DNA of 64,000 nt from Achromobacter kerstersii (GCF_902859595.1 NZ_CADIJQ010000001.1:248001-312000), one strand, 5' to 3'. Shown: positions 7,942 through 18,813, numbered from the stretch's first letter. Notes: generated from the sequence alone by a model not told the origin. Made by a program: numbers and translations.

Positions 7942-10900
7942 ATGGCCAATACTTCTCCCGCTGTCGTCAACGAAATCACCGGTCGTGCCTGGATTCGCAA
8001 TAGCGACGGCTCTCTGACTGAACTTCACCAAGGCAGCAAGGTTCCGGCCGGTAGCGACGTCGTCACGGCGTCGGGCGCAACGGTTTCGCTTCAAGTTGAA
8101 AACGGCATGCCGATCGTGATCGGCGAAGGCCGTGAAGTCGCTATCAGCCCCGACATGGGCGGCCCGCTTGCCGACCCGTCCGAAGCCGCCGTGACGCCGC
8201 CTTCGGGCACGGATTCGGATCGCCTGCTGGCCGCGCTGCAAGCTGGCCGCGACCCGTTCGATGACCTGGACCCCACCGCTGCCATCGTGGCGGGCGGCGG
8301 CGATGCCGGCGGCAGCAGCTTCGTGCGCCTGGCCCGCATCCTGGAAACCACCACGCCGCTGGATCTGGCGTATCCCAACCCGGCGCGCGGCGACGATACG
8401 CTGAATCGTGTGTCGGGCGCAGGCGCGACCGGCGACGGCGACGCCGCCGCGACGCCGACGCTGAACAATGCGCCGGTTGCGTTGGACGACGCGGGCCGCG
8501 GTGAACAAAGCGCCGAAGTGCGCGGCAATTTGCTGTCCAACGACACGGACCCCGATGGCGACCCGCTGGCGATCGTGTCGGTCAGCGGCCGCGCGATGAC
8601 GCCGGCCGGTGTCACCGTGACTGGCTCCAACGGCGGCACGTTCACCGTGCTGCCCGACGGCAGCTATGTGTTCACGCCGGGCAACCAGTATGTGTCGCTT
8701 GCCGCCGGTGAAACCGCCACCAGCACGATCTCCTACACGATCACCGACCCCAGTGGCGCGACGTCCACGGCCACGCTGGTCGTGACCATTACCGGCACCA
8801 ACGATGGTCCGGTTTCTACCGCCATCTCCGACGTGTCGGGCGTGGACGCGCAGACGGGCATCAGCGTTGATGTGTCGAGCAACTTCTCTGACATCGACAC
8901 CAGCGACAAGCTGACCTATTCCGCCACCGGCCTGCCGCCGGGCCTGAGCATCGATCCCAACACCGGCATCATCACCGGCACGATCGACCATTCCGCTTCG
9001 CAAGGCGGCGCCAACGGCGTCTACACGGTCACCGTCACCGCCACGGACCCCGCTGGCGCAAGCACCTCGCAGGCGTTCGAGTGGGACGTGACCAACCCCG
9101 CACCCACGGCCGTGAATGACACGGGCAGCACGGACGAAGACGTCACGCTGAACGTCAATGCACAAAATGGCGTGCTGGCCAACGACACGGACCCGGACGG
9201 CGACACGCTGACGGTCTCGCAAGTGAACGGCAACGCCGCCAACGTCGGCACGGCCGTGGCCGGTTCCGGCGGCGGCACCTTCACGCTGAACGCCGATGGT
9301 TCGTACACCTTCAACCCGGGTTCCGCATTCAATTCGCTCGCAGCTGGCCAAAGCGCGACCTCGTCGCTGACCTACACCGTTTCGGACGGTGAGGGCGGCA
9401 CGTCGACCGCCACGCTGACGGTCACGATCACCGGCACCAACGACGCGCCGACGCTGATTCCCGACGTCATCCTTGCCAACCAGAACAGCAACGACGGCCA
9501 GGCGATTACCCCGGTCGACATCTCCGGCCAGTTCACCGACGTGGACAATGGCGACGTGCTGACGTATTCGGCCTCGGGCCTGCCGCCCGGGCTGACCATT
9601 GATCCGGCCACCGGCATCATCACCGGCACGCTGGACCGCTCGGCGTCGCAAGGCGGTACGGATGGCCTGTACATCGTGACCATCACCGCCACCGACAAGA
9701 GCGGCGCCTCGGTCACGCAAGACTTCGCGTGGGACGTCAATAACCCCACGCCGACTGCCGTCAACGACGAAGGCGGCACCGACCAAGGCGTCACGCTGAC
9801 GGTTGATGCGGCGAATGGCGTGCTGAAGAACGACACCGACCCCGACGGCGACACCCTGACGGTGTCGCAAGTCAACGGCAACGCCGCCAATGTCGGCGCC
9901 GCCATCGCGGGCTCAAACGGCGGCACGTTCACGCTGAACGCCGACGGTTCCTACACCTTCAATCCGGGTTCCGCGTTCAACTCGCTGGCCGCCGGCCAAA
10001 CGACCACGTCCTCGATCACGTACACGGTCTCGGACGGCGAGGGCGGCTTCAGCTCGGCAACGCTGACGGTTGAAATCACCGGCACCAACGACGCGCCCAC
10101 GGCCATCGCGCTGGACAACCGCGACAACATGGACGGCGACACCGTGACGGTCAGCGTCGCGGGCGCATTCAGCGATATCGACGCGGGCGACGTCCTGACG
10201 TATTCGGTCGACCACATCCCCGGCGGCCTGACGTTCGACACGGCAACCGGCACGTTCACCGGCACGTTCGCGAACTGGGCGTCGGACCACACCAACACCG
10301 GCGTGAAGGGCGAGTACCTGATCACCGTCACGGCCACCGACAAGTCGGGCGCATCGGTGACGCAGACCTTCCTGTGGAAGGTGGGCAACCCCGAGCCGAT
10401 CGCCACCGATGACAACGGCGCGACGTCGCAAGACAACGTGCTGGTTGTCGACCACCGCACCGAAGGCGTGCTGGGCAATGACGTTGACCCCGACGGCGAC
10501 GCGCTGAGCGTGTCGCACGTCAACGGCAACGCGGCGGGCGTAGGCGCGGCCGTGGCAGGTTCCAACGGCGGCACCTTCACGCTGAATGCGGACGGAACGT
10601 ACACCTTCAATCCGGGCGGCGCATTCAATTCGCTGGGCGTCGGCCAGACGACCACCACGTCGATCACCTACACGGTGTCCGACGCACAAGGCGCGACGGA
10701 CACGGCGACGCTGACGATCACCATCACTGGTACGAACGACACGCCGACGCTGACGCCGGGTGTCACGCTCGACGATCAAAACAGCGACGACGGCCAGGCG
10801 ATTACGCCGGTTGATATCTCTGGCCAATTCACGGATGTGGATTCTGGGGACGTGCTGACGTACTCGGCAACGGGCCTGCCGCCTGGACTGACCATTGATC

Positions 10901-13900
10901 CGGCTACCGGCATCATCACCGGCACGCTGGATCGTTCGGCTTCGCAAGGTGGTACGGATGGCGTTTACTCCGTCACGATCACGGCGACGGACAAGAGCGG
11001 CGCGTCGGTCACGCAAGACTTCTCGTGGGACGTCAAGAACCCGGCTCCGACGGCGCTGGATGACGACGGCAGCACGAACCAGGGCGCAACCCTGTCGGTT
11101 GACGCCGCCAACGGCGTGTTGACGAATGACACCGACCCGGATGGCGACACCTTGACGGTTTCGCAGGTCAACGGCAACGCGGCCAATGTTGGCACGGCAA
11201 TCGCCGGCTCGACGGGCGGCACGTTCACGCTGAACGCCGACGGTTCGTACTCGTTCAATCCGGGTTCGACCTACAACTCGCTGGGCGTTGGTCAAACGGC
11301 CGTTTCGTCGATCACGTACACCGTCTCCGACGGCGAAGGTGGCACCTCGACGGCAACGTTGACGGTCACGATTACGGGCACGAACGACACCCCGACGCTG
11401 ACCCCGGGCGTGACGCTCGACGATCAAAACAGCAACGACGGCCAGGCGATCACGCCGGTCGATATCTCTGGTCAATTCACGGATGTGGATTCCGGCGACG
11501 TGCTGACCTACTCGGCAACGGGCCTGCCGCCCGGCCTGTCGATTGATCCTGCCACCGGCATCATCACCGGTACGCTGGACCGTTCCGCCTCGCAAGGTGG
11601 TACCGACGGCGTCTACACCGTCACCATCACCGCCACCGACAAGGCTGGCGCCTCGGTCACGCAAGACTTCTCGTGGGACGTCAAGAACCCGGCACCGACC
11701 GCTGTCAACGACGAAGGCGATACGGAGCAGGGCGCATCGTTGTCGGTTGACGCCGCGAACGGCGTACTGACCAACGACACCGATCCCGACGGCGACACGC
11801 TGACGGTCTCGCAAGTCAACGGCAACGCCGCCAACGTCGGCACCGCCATCACGGGTTCCAACGGCGGCACGTTCACGCTGAACGCCGACGGCTCCTACAC
11901 GTTCAACCCGGGTTCGACATTTAACTCGCTGGGCGTTGATCAAACCGCGACGTCGTCCATCACCTACACCGTCTCCGACGGCGAGGGCGGCACGTCGACG
12001 GCAACCCTGACGGTCACGATCACCGGCACCAACGACACGCCGACGCTGACCCCGGGCGTGACGCTCGACGATCAAAACAGCAACGACGGCCAAGCCATCA
12101 CCCCGGTCGATATCTCTGGTCAATTCACGGATGTCGACACCGGCGATGTGCTGACGTACTCGGCAACGGGCCTGCCGCCCGGCCTGACCATCGACCCGGC
12201 CACCGGCATCATCACCGGCACGCTGGACCGCTCGGCCTCGCAAGGCGGTACTGACGGCGTGTACACCGTCACCATCACCGCGACCGACAAGGCTGGCGCT
12301 TCGGTTACGCAAGACTTCTCGTGGGACGTGAAGAACCCGGCTCCGACCGCTGTCAACGACGAAGGCGATACCGATCAAGGTGCATCGCTGAACGTCGACG
12401 CCGCCAATGGCGTGTTGACCAACGACACCGATCCGGATGGCGACACGCTGACCGTCTCGCAAGTGAACGGCAACGCCGCGAATGTCGGCACGGCGATTAC
12501 CGGTTCCAACGGCGGCACGTTCACGCTGAATGCTGACGGTTCCTACACGTTCAATCCGGGCTCTGCATTTAACTCGCTGGGCGTTGATCAAACCGCGACG
12601 TCGTCCATCACCTACACCGTTTCCGACGGTGAAGGCGGCACGTCGACCGCGACCTTGACGGTCACGATCACCGGCACCAACGACACCCCGACGCTGACCC
12701 CGGGCGTGACGCTGGACGATCAAAACAGCAACGACGGCCAGGCCATCACCCCGGTCGACATCTCCGGCCAGTTCACGGATGTCGACACCGGCGACGTGCT
12801 GACCTACTCGGCAACGGGCCTGCCGCCCGGCCTGACGATCGATCCTGCCACCGGCATCATCACCGGCACGCTGGACCGTTCCGCCTCGCAAGGTGGTACC
12901 GACGGCGTGTACACCGTCACCATCACCGCCACCGACAAGGCTGGCGCATCCGTCACGCAAGACTTCTCGTGGGACGTCAAGAACCCGGCACCGACCGCCG
13001 TCAATGACGAAGGCGATACGGAGCAGGGTGCATCGCTGAACGTTGACGCCGCTAATGGCGTATTGACCAACGACACCGATCCGGACGGCGACACGCTGAC
13101 CGTCTCCCAAGTCAACGGCAACGCCGCCAACGTCGGCACCGCCATCACCGGTTCCAACGGCGGCACGTTCACGTTGAACGCCGACGGCTCCTACACGTTC
13201 AACCCGGGTTCCGCGTTCAACTCGCTGGGCGTTGATCAAACTGCAACGTCGTCGATCACCTACACCGTTTCCGACGGTGAAGGCGGCACGTCGACCGCGA
13301 CCCTGACGGTCACGATCACCGGCACGAACGACACCCCGACGCTGACCCCGGGTGTGACGCTCGACGATCAAAACAGCAACGACGGCCAAGCCATCACCCC
13401 GGTCGACATCTCCGGGCAATTCACGGATGTCGACACCGGCGATGTGCTGACCTACTCGGCAACCGGCCTGCCGCCGGGCCTGACCATCGACCCTGCCACC
13501 GGCATCATCACCGGCACGCTGGACCGCTCGGCCTCGCAAGGCGGTACCGACGGCGTTTACACCGTCACCATCACCGCCACCGACAAGGCTGGCGCTTCGG
13601 TCACGCAAGACTTCTCGTGGGACGTCAAGAACCCGGCTCCGACCGCCGTCAACGACGAAGGCGATACGGAGCAGGGCGCATCGTTGTCGGTTGACGCCGC
13701 GAACGGCGTACTGACCAACGACACCGATCCGGACGGCGACACCCTGACGGTCTCGCAAGTCAACGGCAACGCCGCCAACGTCGGCACCGCCATCACCGGT
13801 TCCAACGGCGGCACGTTCACGCTTAACGCCGACGGCTCCTACACGTTCAACCCGGGTTCGACATTTAACTCGCTGGGCGTTGATCAAACCGCGACGTCGT

Positions 13901-16900
13901 CGATCACCTACACCGTTTCCGACGGTGAAGGCGGCACGTCGACCGCGACCCTGACGGTCACGATCACCGGCACGAACGACACCCCCACGCTGACCCCGGG
14001 CGTGACGCTCGACGATCAAAACAGCAACGACGGCCAAGCCATCACCCCGGTCGATATCTCCGGCCAGTTCACGGATGTCGACACCGGCGACGTGCTGACC
14101 TACTCGGCAACGGGCCTGCCGCCCGGCCTGTCGATTGATCCTGCCACCGGCATCATCACCGGCACGCTGGACCGTTCCGCCTCGCAAGGTGGCACCGACG
14201 GCGTGTACACCGTCACCATCACCGCCACTGACAAGGCTGGCGCTTCGGTTACGCAAGACTTCTCGTGGGACGTCAAGAACCCGGCACCGACCGCCGTCAA
14301 CGACGAAGGCGATACGAACCAAGGTGCATCGCTGAACGTTGACGCCGCCAACGGCGTACTGACCAACGACACCGATCCTGACGGCGATACCCTGACGGTC
14401 TCGCAAGTCAACGGCAACGCCGCCAACGTCGGCACCGCCATCACGGGTTCCAACGGCGGCACGTTCACGCTTAACGCCGACGGCTCCTACACGTTCAACC
14501 CGGGTTCGACATTTAACTCGCTGGGCGTTGATCAAACCGCGACGTCGTCGATCACCTACACCGTCTCCGACGGCGAAGGTGGCACCTCGACGGCAACGCT
14601 GACGGTCACGATTACGGGCACGAACGACACCCCGACGCTGACCCCGGGCGTGACGCTGGACGACCAGAACAGCAACGACGGCCAAGCCATCACCCCGGTC
14701 GATATCTCCGGCCAGTTCACGGATGTCGACACCGGTGACGTGCTGACGTACTCCGCCACCGGTCTGCCGCCCGGCCTGACCATCGACCCGGCCACCGGCA
14801 TCATCACCGGCACGCTGGACCGTTCCGCCTCGCAAGGTGGCACCGACGGCGTGTACACCGTCACCATCACCGCCACTGACAAGGCTGGCGCTTCGGTCAC
14901 GCAAGACTTCTCGTGGGACGTCAAGAACCCGGCGCCGACCGCCGTCAACGACGAAGGCGATACGAAGCAGGGCGCATCGTTGTCGGTTGACGCTGCAAAT
15001 GGCGTACTGACCAACGATACCGATCCTGACGGCGATAACCTGACGGTCTCGCAAGTCAACGGCAACGCCGCCAACGTCGGCACCGCCATCACGGGTTCCA
15101 ACGGCGGCACGTTCACGCTTAACGCCGACGGTTCCTACACGTTCAACCCGGGTTCGACGTTTAACTCGCTGGGCGTTGATCAAACCGCAACGTCGTCGAT
15201 CACCTACACCGTTTCCGACGGCGAAGGCGGCACGTCGACCGCGACCCTGACGGTCACGATCACCGGCACGAACGACACCCCCACGCTGACCCCGGGCGTG
15301 ACGCTCGACGACCAGAACAGCAACGACGGCCAGGCCATCACCCCGGTCGACATCTCCGGCCAGTTCACGGATGTCGACACCGGCGACGTGCTGACCTACT
15401 CGGCAACGGGCCTGCCGCCCGGCCTGACGATCGACCCGGCTACCGGCATCATCACCGGCACGCTGGACCGTTCCGCCTCGCAAGGTGGTACCGACGGGGT
15501 CTACACCGTCACCATCACCGCGACCGACAAGGCTGGCGCTTCGGTTACGCAAGACTTCTCGTGGGACGTCAAGAACCCGGCTCCGACGGCGCTTGATGAC
15601 GAAGGCAATACCAAGCAAAGCGCGACGCTGTCGGTTGACGCCGACCATGGCGTGCTGGTCAACGACACCGATCCGGACGGCGACACGCTGACCGTCTCGC
15701 AAGTGAACGGCAACGCGGCAAATGTCGGCACGGCCATCGCCGGTTCCAACGGCGGCACGTTCACGCTGAACGCTGACGGCTCCTACTCGTTCAACCCCGG
15801 CAGCGCCTTCCAGAATTTGGCGAACGGCGCGACGGCGACGACGTCGATTACCTACACCGTGTCGGACGGTGAGGGCGGCACGTCGTCGGCCACGTTGACG
15901 GTGACGGTCACGGGCACCAACACGGGTCCCACGTCCACCGCAATCGCCAACCAGAACGGCGAAGATTCGCAAACGGTCGTCAGCGTGGATGTGTCGAGCC
16001 ACTTCAACGACGCCGACCTGGCAACCGGCGACAAGCTGACGTTCACCGCCACCGGCCTGCCGGCGGGGCTGAGCATCGATCCGGAAACCGGCGTCATCAG
16101 CGGCAAGATCGACCATTCGGCGTCCCAGTATGGCGGCACCGGCGTGCATACGATCACTGTGACGGCGACGGACTCGGCGGGCGCATCGACCGAGCAAACG
16201 TTCAAGTGGAACATCACCAACCCGGCGCCTGAAGCCGTGAATGATCAGGCCAATACGGACGAAGACACGTCCATCCAGGTCACCGATGTGACCAAGGGCG
16301 TGCTGGCCAACGACGTGGACCCGGACGGCGACGCGCTGCACGTGTCGGCGGTGGGCGGCGATGGGAACAAGGTGGGCCAGGCGGTTGCCGGCCTGCAAGG
16401 CGGCACGTTCATCATCTACGCCGATGGCACGTATTCCTTCGACCCGGGCGCTGACTTCCAGTCCCTGCCGGAAGGCCAGTCTGGCCAGACCTCGGTCTGG
16501 TACACCGTGTCCGATGGCGAGGGCGGCACCAGCCAGGCCTTGCTGACGGTCACCGTCATGGGCAAGAACGACGCGGCGACGATCACTGGATCGGGCGCCG
16601 ACACCGTGTACGAAGACTCTGCCGTCTTCGCCAGCGGCAAGCTGACCGTGTCTGACCCTGACGCCAACCAGAGCTTCATGCAGGCGCAGTCCGGCGTGCC
16701 GGGTCTGTATGGCACGTTCACGGTGGACGCGAACGGCAACTGGACGTACCAGCTGAACAACGCGCTGGCCGCCGTGCAAAACCTGAAGGCCGGCCAAACG
16801 CTGTCGGAAAGCTTCAGCGTGGCGTCGCAAGACGGCACCGCGTCCAGCCCGGTCACGGTCACCATCGTGGGCACGAACGACGCCCCGGTCTCGGGCGACG

Positions 16901-18813
16901 CATCGGCGCACGTCAACATCAGCAGCAGCTACGTGTTGAAGGTTGGCGACTTCCCGTTCAACGACGGCGTCGAGAACGACAGCTTCCAAAGCGTCGTCAT
17001 CACCCGCACGCCGGGCGCAGGCGAGGGCACGCTGACGTTCAACGGCCAGCCGGTTACCGCCGGCCAGGTCATCACCGTGGCGGATATCCAGTCGGGCAAG
17101 CTTGTCTTCACGGCGGGCAGCAATGGCGGCGATTCGTCGTTTGGCTTCTCGGTGCGTGATGCGGGCGGCACGGAACACGGCGGCAAGGACACCTCGGCCG
17201 AGCACACGTTCACGTTGTCGACCGACAAGCTGGTCTTGGGCAACAACAACGGCAATACGGACCTGAACGGCGGTGGTGGCAACGACATCATCGTTGGCGA
17301 CCGCGGCGGTTCCGTGACGGCGGTGGAGCCCGGCAAGAACTACAACATCTCGTTGATTGTCGACGTGTCCGGCAGCATGAAGGACAAGATCGGCAACACC
17401 AACATGACGCGTATCGACTTGCTGAAGGCGTCGTTGACGTCGCTGGCCAACCAGTTGGCCCAGCACGACGGCATCGTCAACGTGCGCCTGATTCCGTTCG
17501 CGGACACGGCCAAGACGGGTGTCACGATCAACAACCTGAGCGCATCCAACGTCAAGCAACTGCTTGACGCCATTGACGCCCTGAGCGCCAGCGGGAACAC
17601 GAACTACGAAGACGCCTTCAACAAGGCGGTCAGCTGGTTCAACTCGCAGGTGAACGGCGGCAAGGACGCAGCGCACAACTATCAGAACCTGACCTTCTTC
17701 CTGACGGATGGCGATCCCACCCGCTATGGCAGCAATGGCCAGTCGGGCAACATGAAGGAAGTGCTGCAGAGTTCCATCGACGCGGCCAAGCCGCTGGTGG
17801 ACGGCTCTGGCGTGCTGGTGGGCGGCAACAAGGTGGTCATGTACGGTATTGGCATGGGTGCGGGCGTCAATAGCGACTACCTGCGCTTCTTCGACAACAC
17901 CAATGCCACCGGCAGCGGTTCGCAAGGGGTCGAGGTGAGCAGCGGTTGCAGCACCTCAACGCAGTACGTGACCGGCACAGTGGGCCAGCCGCAGATCGTC
18001 AACAACGCCAACGAACTGAATGCGGCGCTGCAAGGCGGCCATTCGTCGACGGAGCTGGCCGCGGTGGGCAGCGACACGATTCACGGTGGCGACGGCAACG
18101 ACATCATGTTCGGTGACACCATCAATACGGATCACCTGTCATGGGCTGGCCATGCTCAAGGCACGCACGACGGCCAGGGCTGGCAGGGGCTGGTGGATTA
18201 CCTGACGGCGCAAAAGGGCGGTGTGGCGCCGACGACGGCGGACCTGTTCTCGTACTTGCAGCAGAACCATGCTGAATTCGACAAAGCCAACGACACGCGC
18301 GGCGGCGACGACTTCCTGTATGGCGGCAAGGGTGACGACATTCTCTACGGCCAGGGTGGCAACGACTACCTGAACGGCGGCGAGGGCAACGACATTCTTT
18401 ACGGCGGCACGGGCAACGACGTCCTGGTCGGCGGCAAGGGTAACGACATCCTGGTGGGCGGTTCCGGTAGCGATACCTTCAAGTGGGAACTCAACGACCA
18501 GGGTACGGCGGCAGCGCCTGCCGTTGACCGCATCAAGGACTTCTCCAACGCCACCATCGCCAATCAGGGCGACGTGCTGGACTTGCGTGATCTCTTGCAG
18601 GGCGAGCACACGGGCACCTTGTCGCAGTTCCTGGAGTTCAAGAAGCAGGGCAACGATACGGTGATCAACGTCAGCACCAACGGCGACTTGCAGCACAACG
18701 TGAACCAGAAGATCGTGCTGGAGAACGTGGACTTGACCAACAACGGGGCGCTGTCCAGCGCGCAGGTCATCAACGACTTGCTGACCAAGGGTAAACTGAT
18801 CGTCGATCAATAA
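7942..18813 (+). CDS. Giant LapA/BapA-type RTX adhesin with N-terminal retention module
   Basis: 3623 residues. Residues 1-120 match the retention module of LapA-like adhesins and contain a dialanine site DPTAAI (T112-A113-A114) where a LapG-type protease would cut. Residues about 175-2880 hold 13 units of about 216 residues, each a VCBS-like domain (NDTDPDGDTLTVSQVNG) plus an Ig/cadherin-like domain (SGQFTDVD...GLPPGL). Another VCBS-like domain (about 2880-2983) and a further beta domain follow. A von Willebrand A domain (from about 3133) has MIDAS DVSGS at 3141-3145. RTX nonapeptides (GGxGNDxL) lie at about 3109-3120, 3377-3390 and 3454-3510, ahead of a C-terminal type I secretion signal. 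Family knowledge: C-terminus-first export, N-terminus held in the TolC-type pore, c-di-GMP-controlled release. It probably mediates biofilm or host adhesion. The RBS is GGAA, 6 nt before the ATG. Confidence 0.95.
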   Translation: MANTSPAVVNEITGRAWIRNSDGSLTELHQGSKVPAGSDVVTASGATVSLQVENGMPIVIGEGREVAISPDMGGPLADPSEAAVTPPSGTDSDRLLAALQAGRDPFDDLDPTAAIVAGGGDAGGSSFVRLARILETTTPLDLAYPNPARGDDTLNRVSGAGATGDGDAAATPTLNNAPVALDDAGRGEQSAEVRGNLLSNDTDPDGDPLAIVSVSGRAMTPAGVTVTGSNGGTFTVLPDGSYVFTPGNQYVSLAAGETATSTISYTITDPSGATSTATLVVTITGTNDGPVSTAISDVSGVDAQTGISVDVSSNFSDIDTSDKLTYSATGLPPGLSIDPNTGIITGTIDHSASQGGANGVYTVTVTATDPAGASTSQAFEWDVTNPAPTAVNDTGSTDEDVTLNVNAQNGVLANDTDPDGDTLTVSQVNGNAANVGTAVAGSGGGTFTLNADGSYTFNPGSAFNSLAAGQSATSSLTYTVSDGEGGTSTATLTVTITGTNDAPTLIPDVILANQNSNDGQAITPVDISGQFTDVDNGDVLTYSASGLPPGLTIDPATGIITGTLDRSASQGGTDGLYIVTITATDKSGASVTQDFAWDVNNPTPTAVNDEGGTDQGVTLTVDAANGVLKNDTDPDGDTLTVSQVNGNAANVGAAIAGSNGGTFTLNADGSYTFNPGSAFNSLAAGQTTTSSITYTVSDGEGGFSSATLTVEITGTNDAPTAIALDNRDNMDGDTVTVSVAGAFSDIDAGDVLTYSVDHIPGGLTFDTATGTFTGTFANWASDHTNTGVKGEYLITVTATDKSGASVTQTFLWKVGNPEPIATDDNGATSQDNVLVVDHRTEGVLGNDVDPDGDALSVSHVNGNAAGVGAAVAGSNGGTFTLNADGTYTFNPGGAFNSLGVGQTTTTSITYTVSDAQGATDTATLTITITGTNDTPTLTPGVTLDDQNSDDGQAITPVDISGQFTDVDSGDVLTYSATGLPPGLTIDPATGIITGTLDRSASQGGTDGVYSVTITATDKSGASVTQDFSWDVKNPAPTALDDDGSTNQGATLSVDAANGVLTNDTDPDGDTLTVSQVNGNAANVGTAIAGSTGGTFTLNADGSYSFNPGSTYNSLGVGQTAVSSITYTVSDGEGGTSTATLTVTITGTNDTPTLTPGVTLDDQNSNDGQAITPVDISGQFTDVDSGDVLTYSATGLPPGLSIDPATGIITGTLDRSASQGGTDGVYTVTITATDKAGASVTQDFSWDVKNPAPTAVNDEGDTEQGASLSVDAANGVLTNDTDPDGDTLTVSQVNGNAANVGTAITGSNGGTFTLNADGSYTFNPGSTFNSLGVDQTATSSITYTVSDGEGGTSTATLTVTITGTNDTPTLTPGVTLDDQNSNDGQAITPVDISGQFTDVDTGDVLTYSATGLPPGLTIDPATGIITGTLDRSASQGGTDGVYTVTITATDKAGASVTQDFSWDVKNPAPTAVNDEGDTDQGASLNVDAANGVLTNDTDPDGDTLTVSQVNGNAANVGTAITGSNGGTFTLNADGSYTFNPGSAFNSLGVDQTATSSITYTVSDGEGGTSTATLTVTITGTNDTPTLTPGVTLDDQNSNDGQAITPVDISGQFTDVDTGDVLTYSATGLPPGLTIDPATGIITGTLDRSASQGGTDGVYTVTITATDKAGASVTQDFSWDVKNPAPTAVNDEGDTEQGASLNVDAANGVLTNDTDPDGDTLTVSQVNGNAANVGTAITGSNGGTFTLNADGSYTFNPGSAFNSLGVDQTATSSITYTVSDGEGGTSTATLTVTITGTNDTPTLTPGVTLDDQNSNDGQAITPVDISGQFTDVDTGDVLTYSATGLPPGLTIDPATGIITGTLDRSASQGGTDGVYTVTITATDKAGASVTQDFSWDVKNPAPTAVNDEGDTEQGASLSVDAANGVLTNDTDPDGDTLTVSQVNGNAANVGTAITGSNGGTFTLNADGSYTFNPGSTFNSLGVDQTATSSITYTVSDGEGGTSTATLTVTITGTNDTPTLTPGVTLDDQNSNDGQAITPVDISGQFTDVDTGDVLTYSATGLPPGLSIDPATGIITGTLDRSASQGGTDGVYTVTITATDKAGASVTQDFSWDVKNPAPTAVNDEGDTNQGASLNVDAANGVLTNDTDPDGDTLTVSQVNGNAANVGTAITGSNGGTFTLNADGSYTFNPGSTFNSLGVDQTATSSITYTVSDGEGGTSTATLTVTITGTNDTPTLTPGVTLDDQNSNDGQAITPVDISGQFTDVDTGDVLTYSATGLPPGLTIDPATGIITGTLDRSASQGGTDGVYTVTITATDKAGASVTQDFSWDVKNPAPTAVNDEGDTKQGASLSVDAANGVLTNDTDPDGDNLTVSQVNGNAANVGTAITGSNGGTFTLNADGSYTFNPGSTFNSLGVDQTATSSITYTVSDGEGGTSTATLTVTITGTNDTPTLTPGVTLDDQNSNDGQAITPVDISGQFTDVDTGDVLTYSATGLPPGLTIDPATGIITGTLDRSASQGGTDGVYTVTITATDKAGASVTQDFSWDVKNPAPTALDDEGNTKQSATLSVDADHGVLVNDTDPDGDTLTVSQVNGNAANVGTAIAGSNGGTFTLNADGSYSFNPGSAFQNLANGATATTSITYTVSDGEGGTSSATLTVTVTGTNTGPTSTAIANQNGEDSQTVVSVDVSSHFNDADLATGDKLTFTATGLPAGLSIDPETGVISGKIDHSASQYGGTGVHTITVTATDSAGASTEQTFKWNITNPAPEAVNDQANTDEDTSIQVTDVTKGVLANDVDPDGDALHVSAVGGDGNKVGQAVAGLQGGTFIIYADGTYSFDPGADFQSLPEGQSGQTSVWYTVSDGEGGTSQALLTVTVMGKNDAATITGSGADTVYEDSAVFASGKLTVSDPDANQSFMQAQSGVPGLYGTFTVDANGNWTYQLNNALAAVQNLKAGQTLSESFSVASQDGTASSPVTVTIVGTNDAPVSGDASAHVNISSSYVLKVGDFPFNDGVENDSFQSVVITRTPGAGEGTLTFNGQPVTAGQVITVADIQSGKLVFTAGSNGGDSSFGFSVRDAGGTEHGGKDTSAEHTFTLSTDKLVLGNNNGNTDLNGGGGNDIIVGDRGGSVTAVEPGKNYNISLIVDVSGSMKDKIGNTNMTRIDLLKASLTSLANQLAQHDGIVNVRLIPFADTAKTGVTINNLSASNVKQLLDAIDALSASGNTNYEDAFNKAVSWFNSQVNGGKDAAHNYQNLTFFLTDGDPTRYGSNGQSGNMKEVLQSSIDAAKPLVDGSGVLVGGNKVVMYGIGMGAGVNSDYLRFFDNTNATGSGSQGVEVSSGCSTSTQYVTGTVGQPQIVNNANELNAALQGGHSSTELAAVGSDTIHGGDGNDIMFGDTINTDHLSWAGHAQGTHDGQGWQGLVDYLTAQKGGVAPTTADLFSYLQQNHAEFDKANDTRGGDDFLYGGKGDDILYGQGGNDYLNGGEGNDILYGGTGNDVLVGGKGNDILVGGSGSDTFKWELNDQGTAAAPAVDRIKDFSNATIANQGDVLDLRDLLQGEHTGTLSQFLEFKKQGNDTVINVSTNGDLQHNVNQKIVLENVDLTNNGALSSAQVINDLLTKGKLIVDQ
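8539..16560 (+). repeat. Tandem 648-bp array inside the adhesin gene (13 units)
   Basis: Anchoring on the codons for NDTDPDGD or its variants, units begin at 8539, 9181, 9829, 10477, 11125, 11773, 12421, 13069, 13717, 14365, 15013, 15661 and 16309. The first step is 642 bp and every later one is exactly 648 bp (216 codons). Units from about 11.1 to 15.6 kb are nearly identical and differ at a few shuffled sites, for example DTEQ, DTDQ, DTNQ or DTKQ, and SLSV or SLNV. This indicates recent duplication or gene conversion. Confidence 0.93.

Noticed and set aside
7909..9870. A 653-codon minus-strand frame at the 5' end of the adhesin gene
   Set aside because: Same cause as the larger antisense frame: Arg/Val/Gly-rich shadow of the adhesin with no family features.
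9913..17925. A 2670-codon open frame on the minus strand inside the adhesin gene
   Set aside because: Its translation is a low-complexity Arg/Val/Gly-rich echo of the plus-strand VCBS/Ig repeats with the same period. It is open because GC-rich repeated codons rarely give stops on that strand. No start signal or protein family fits.
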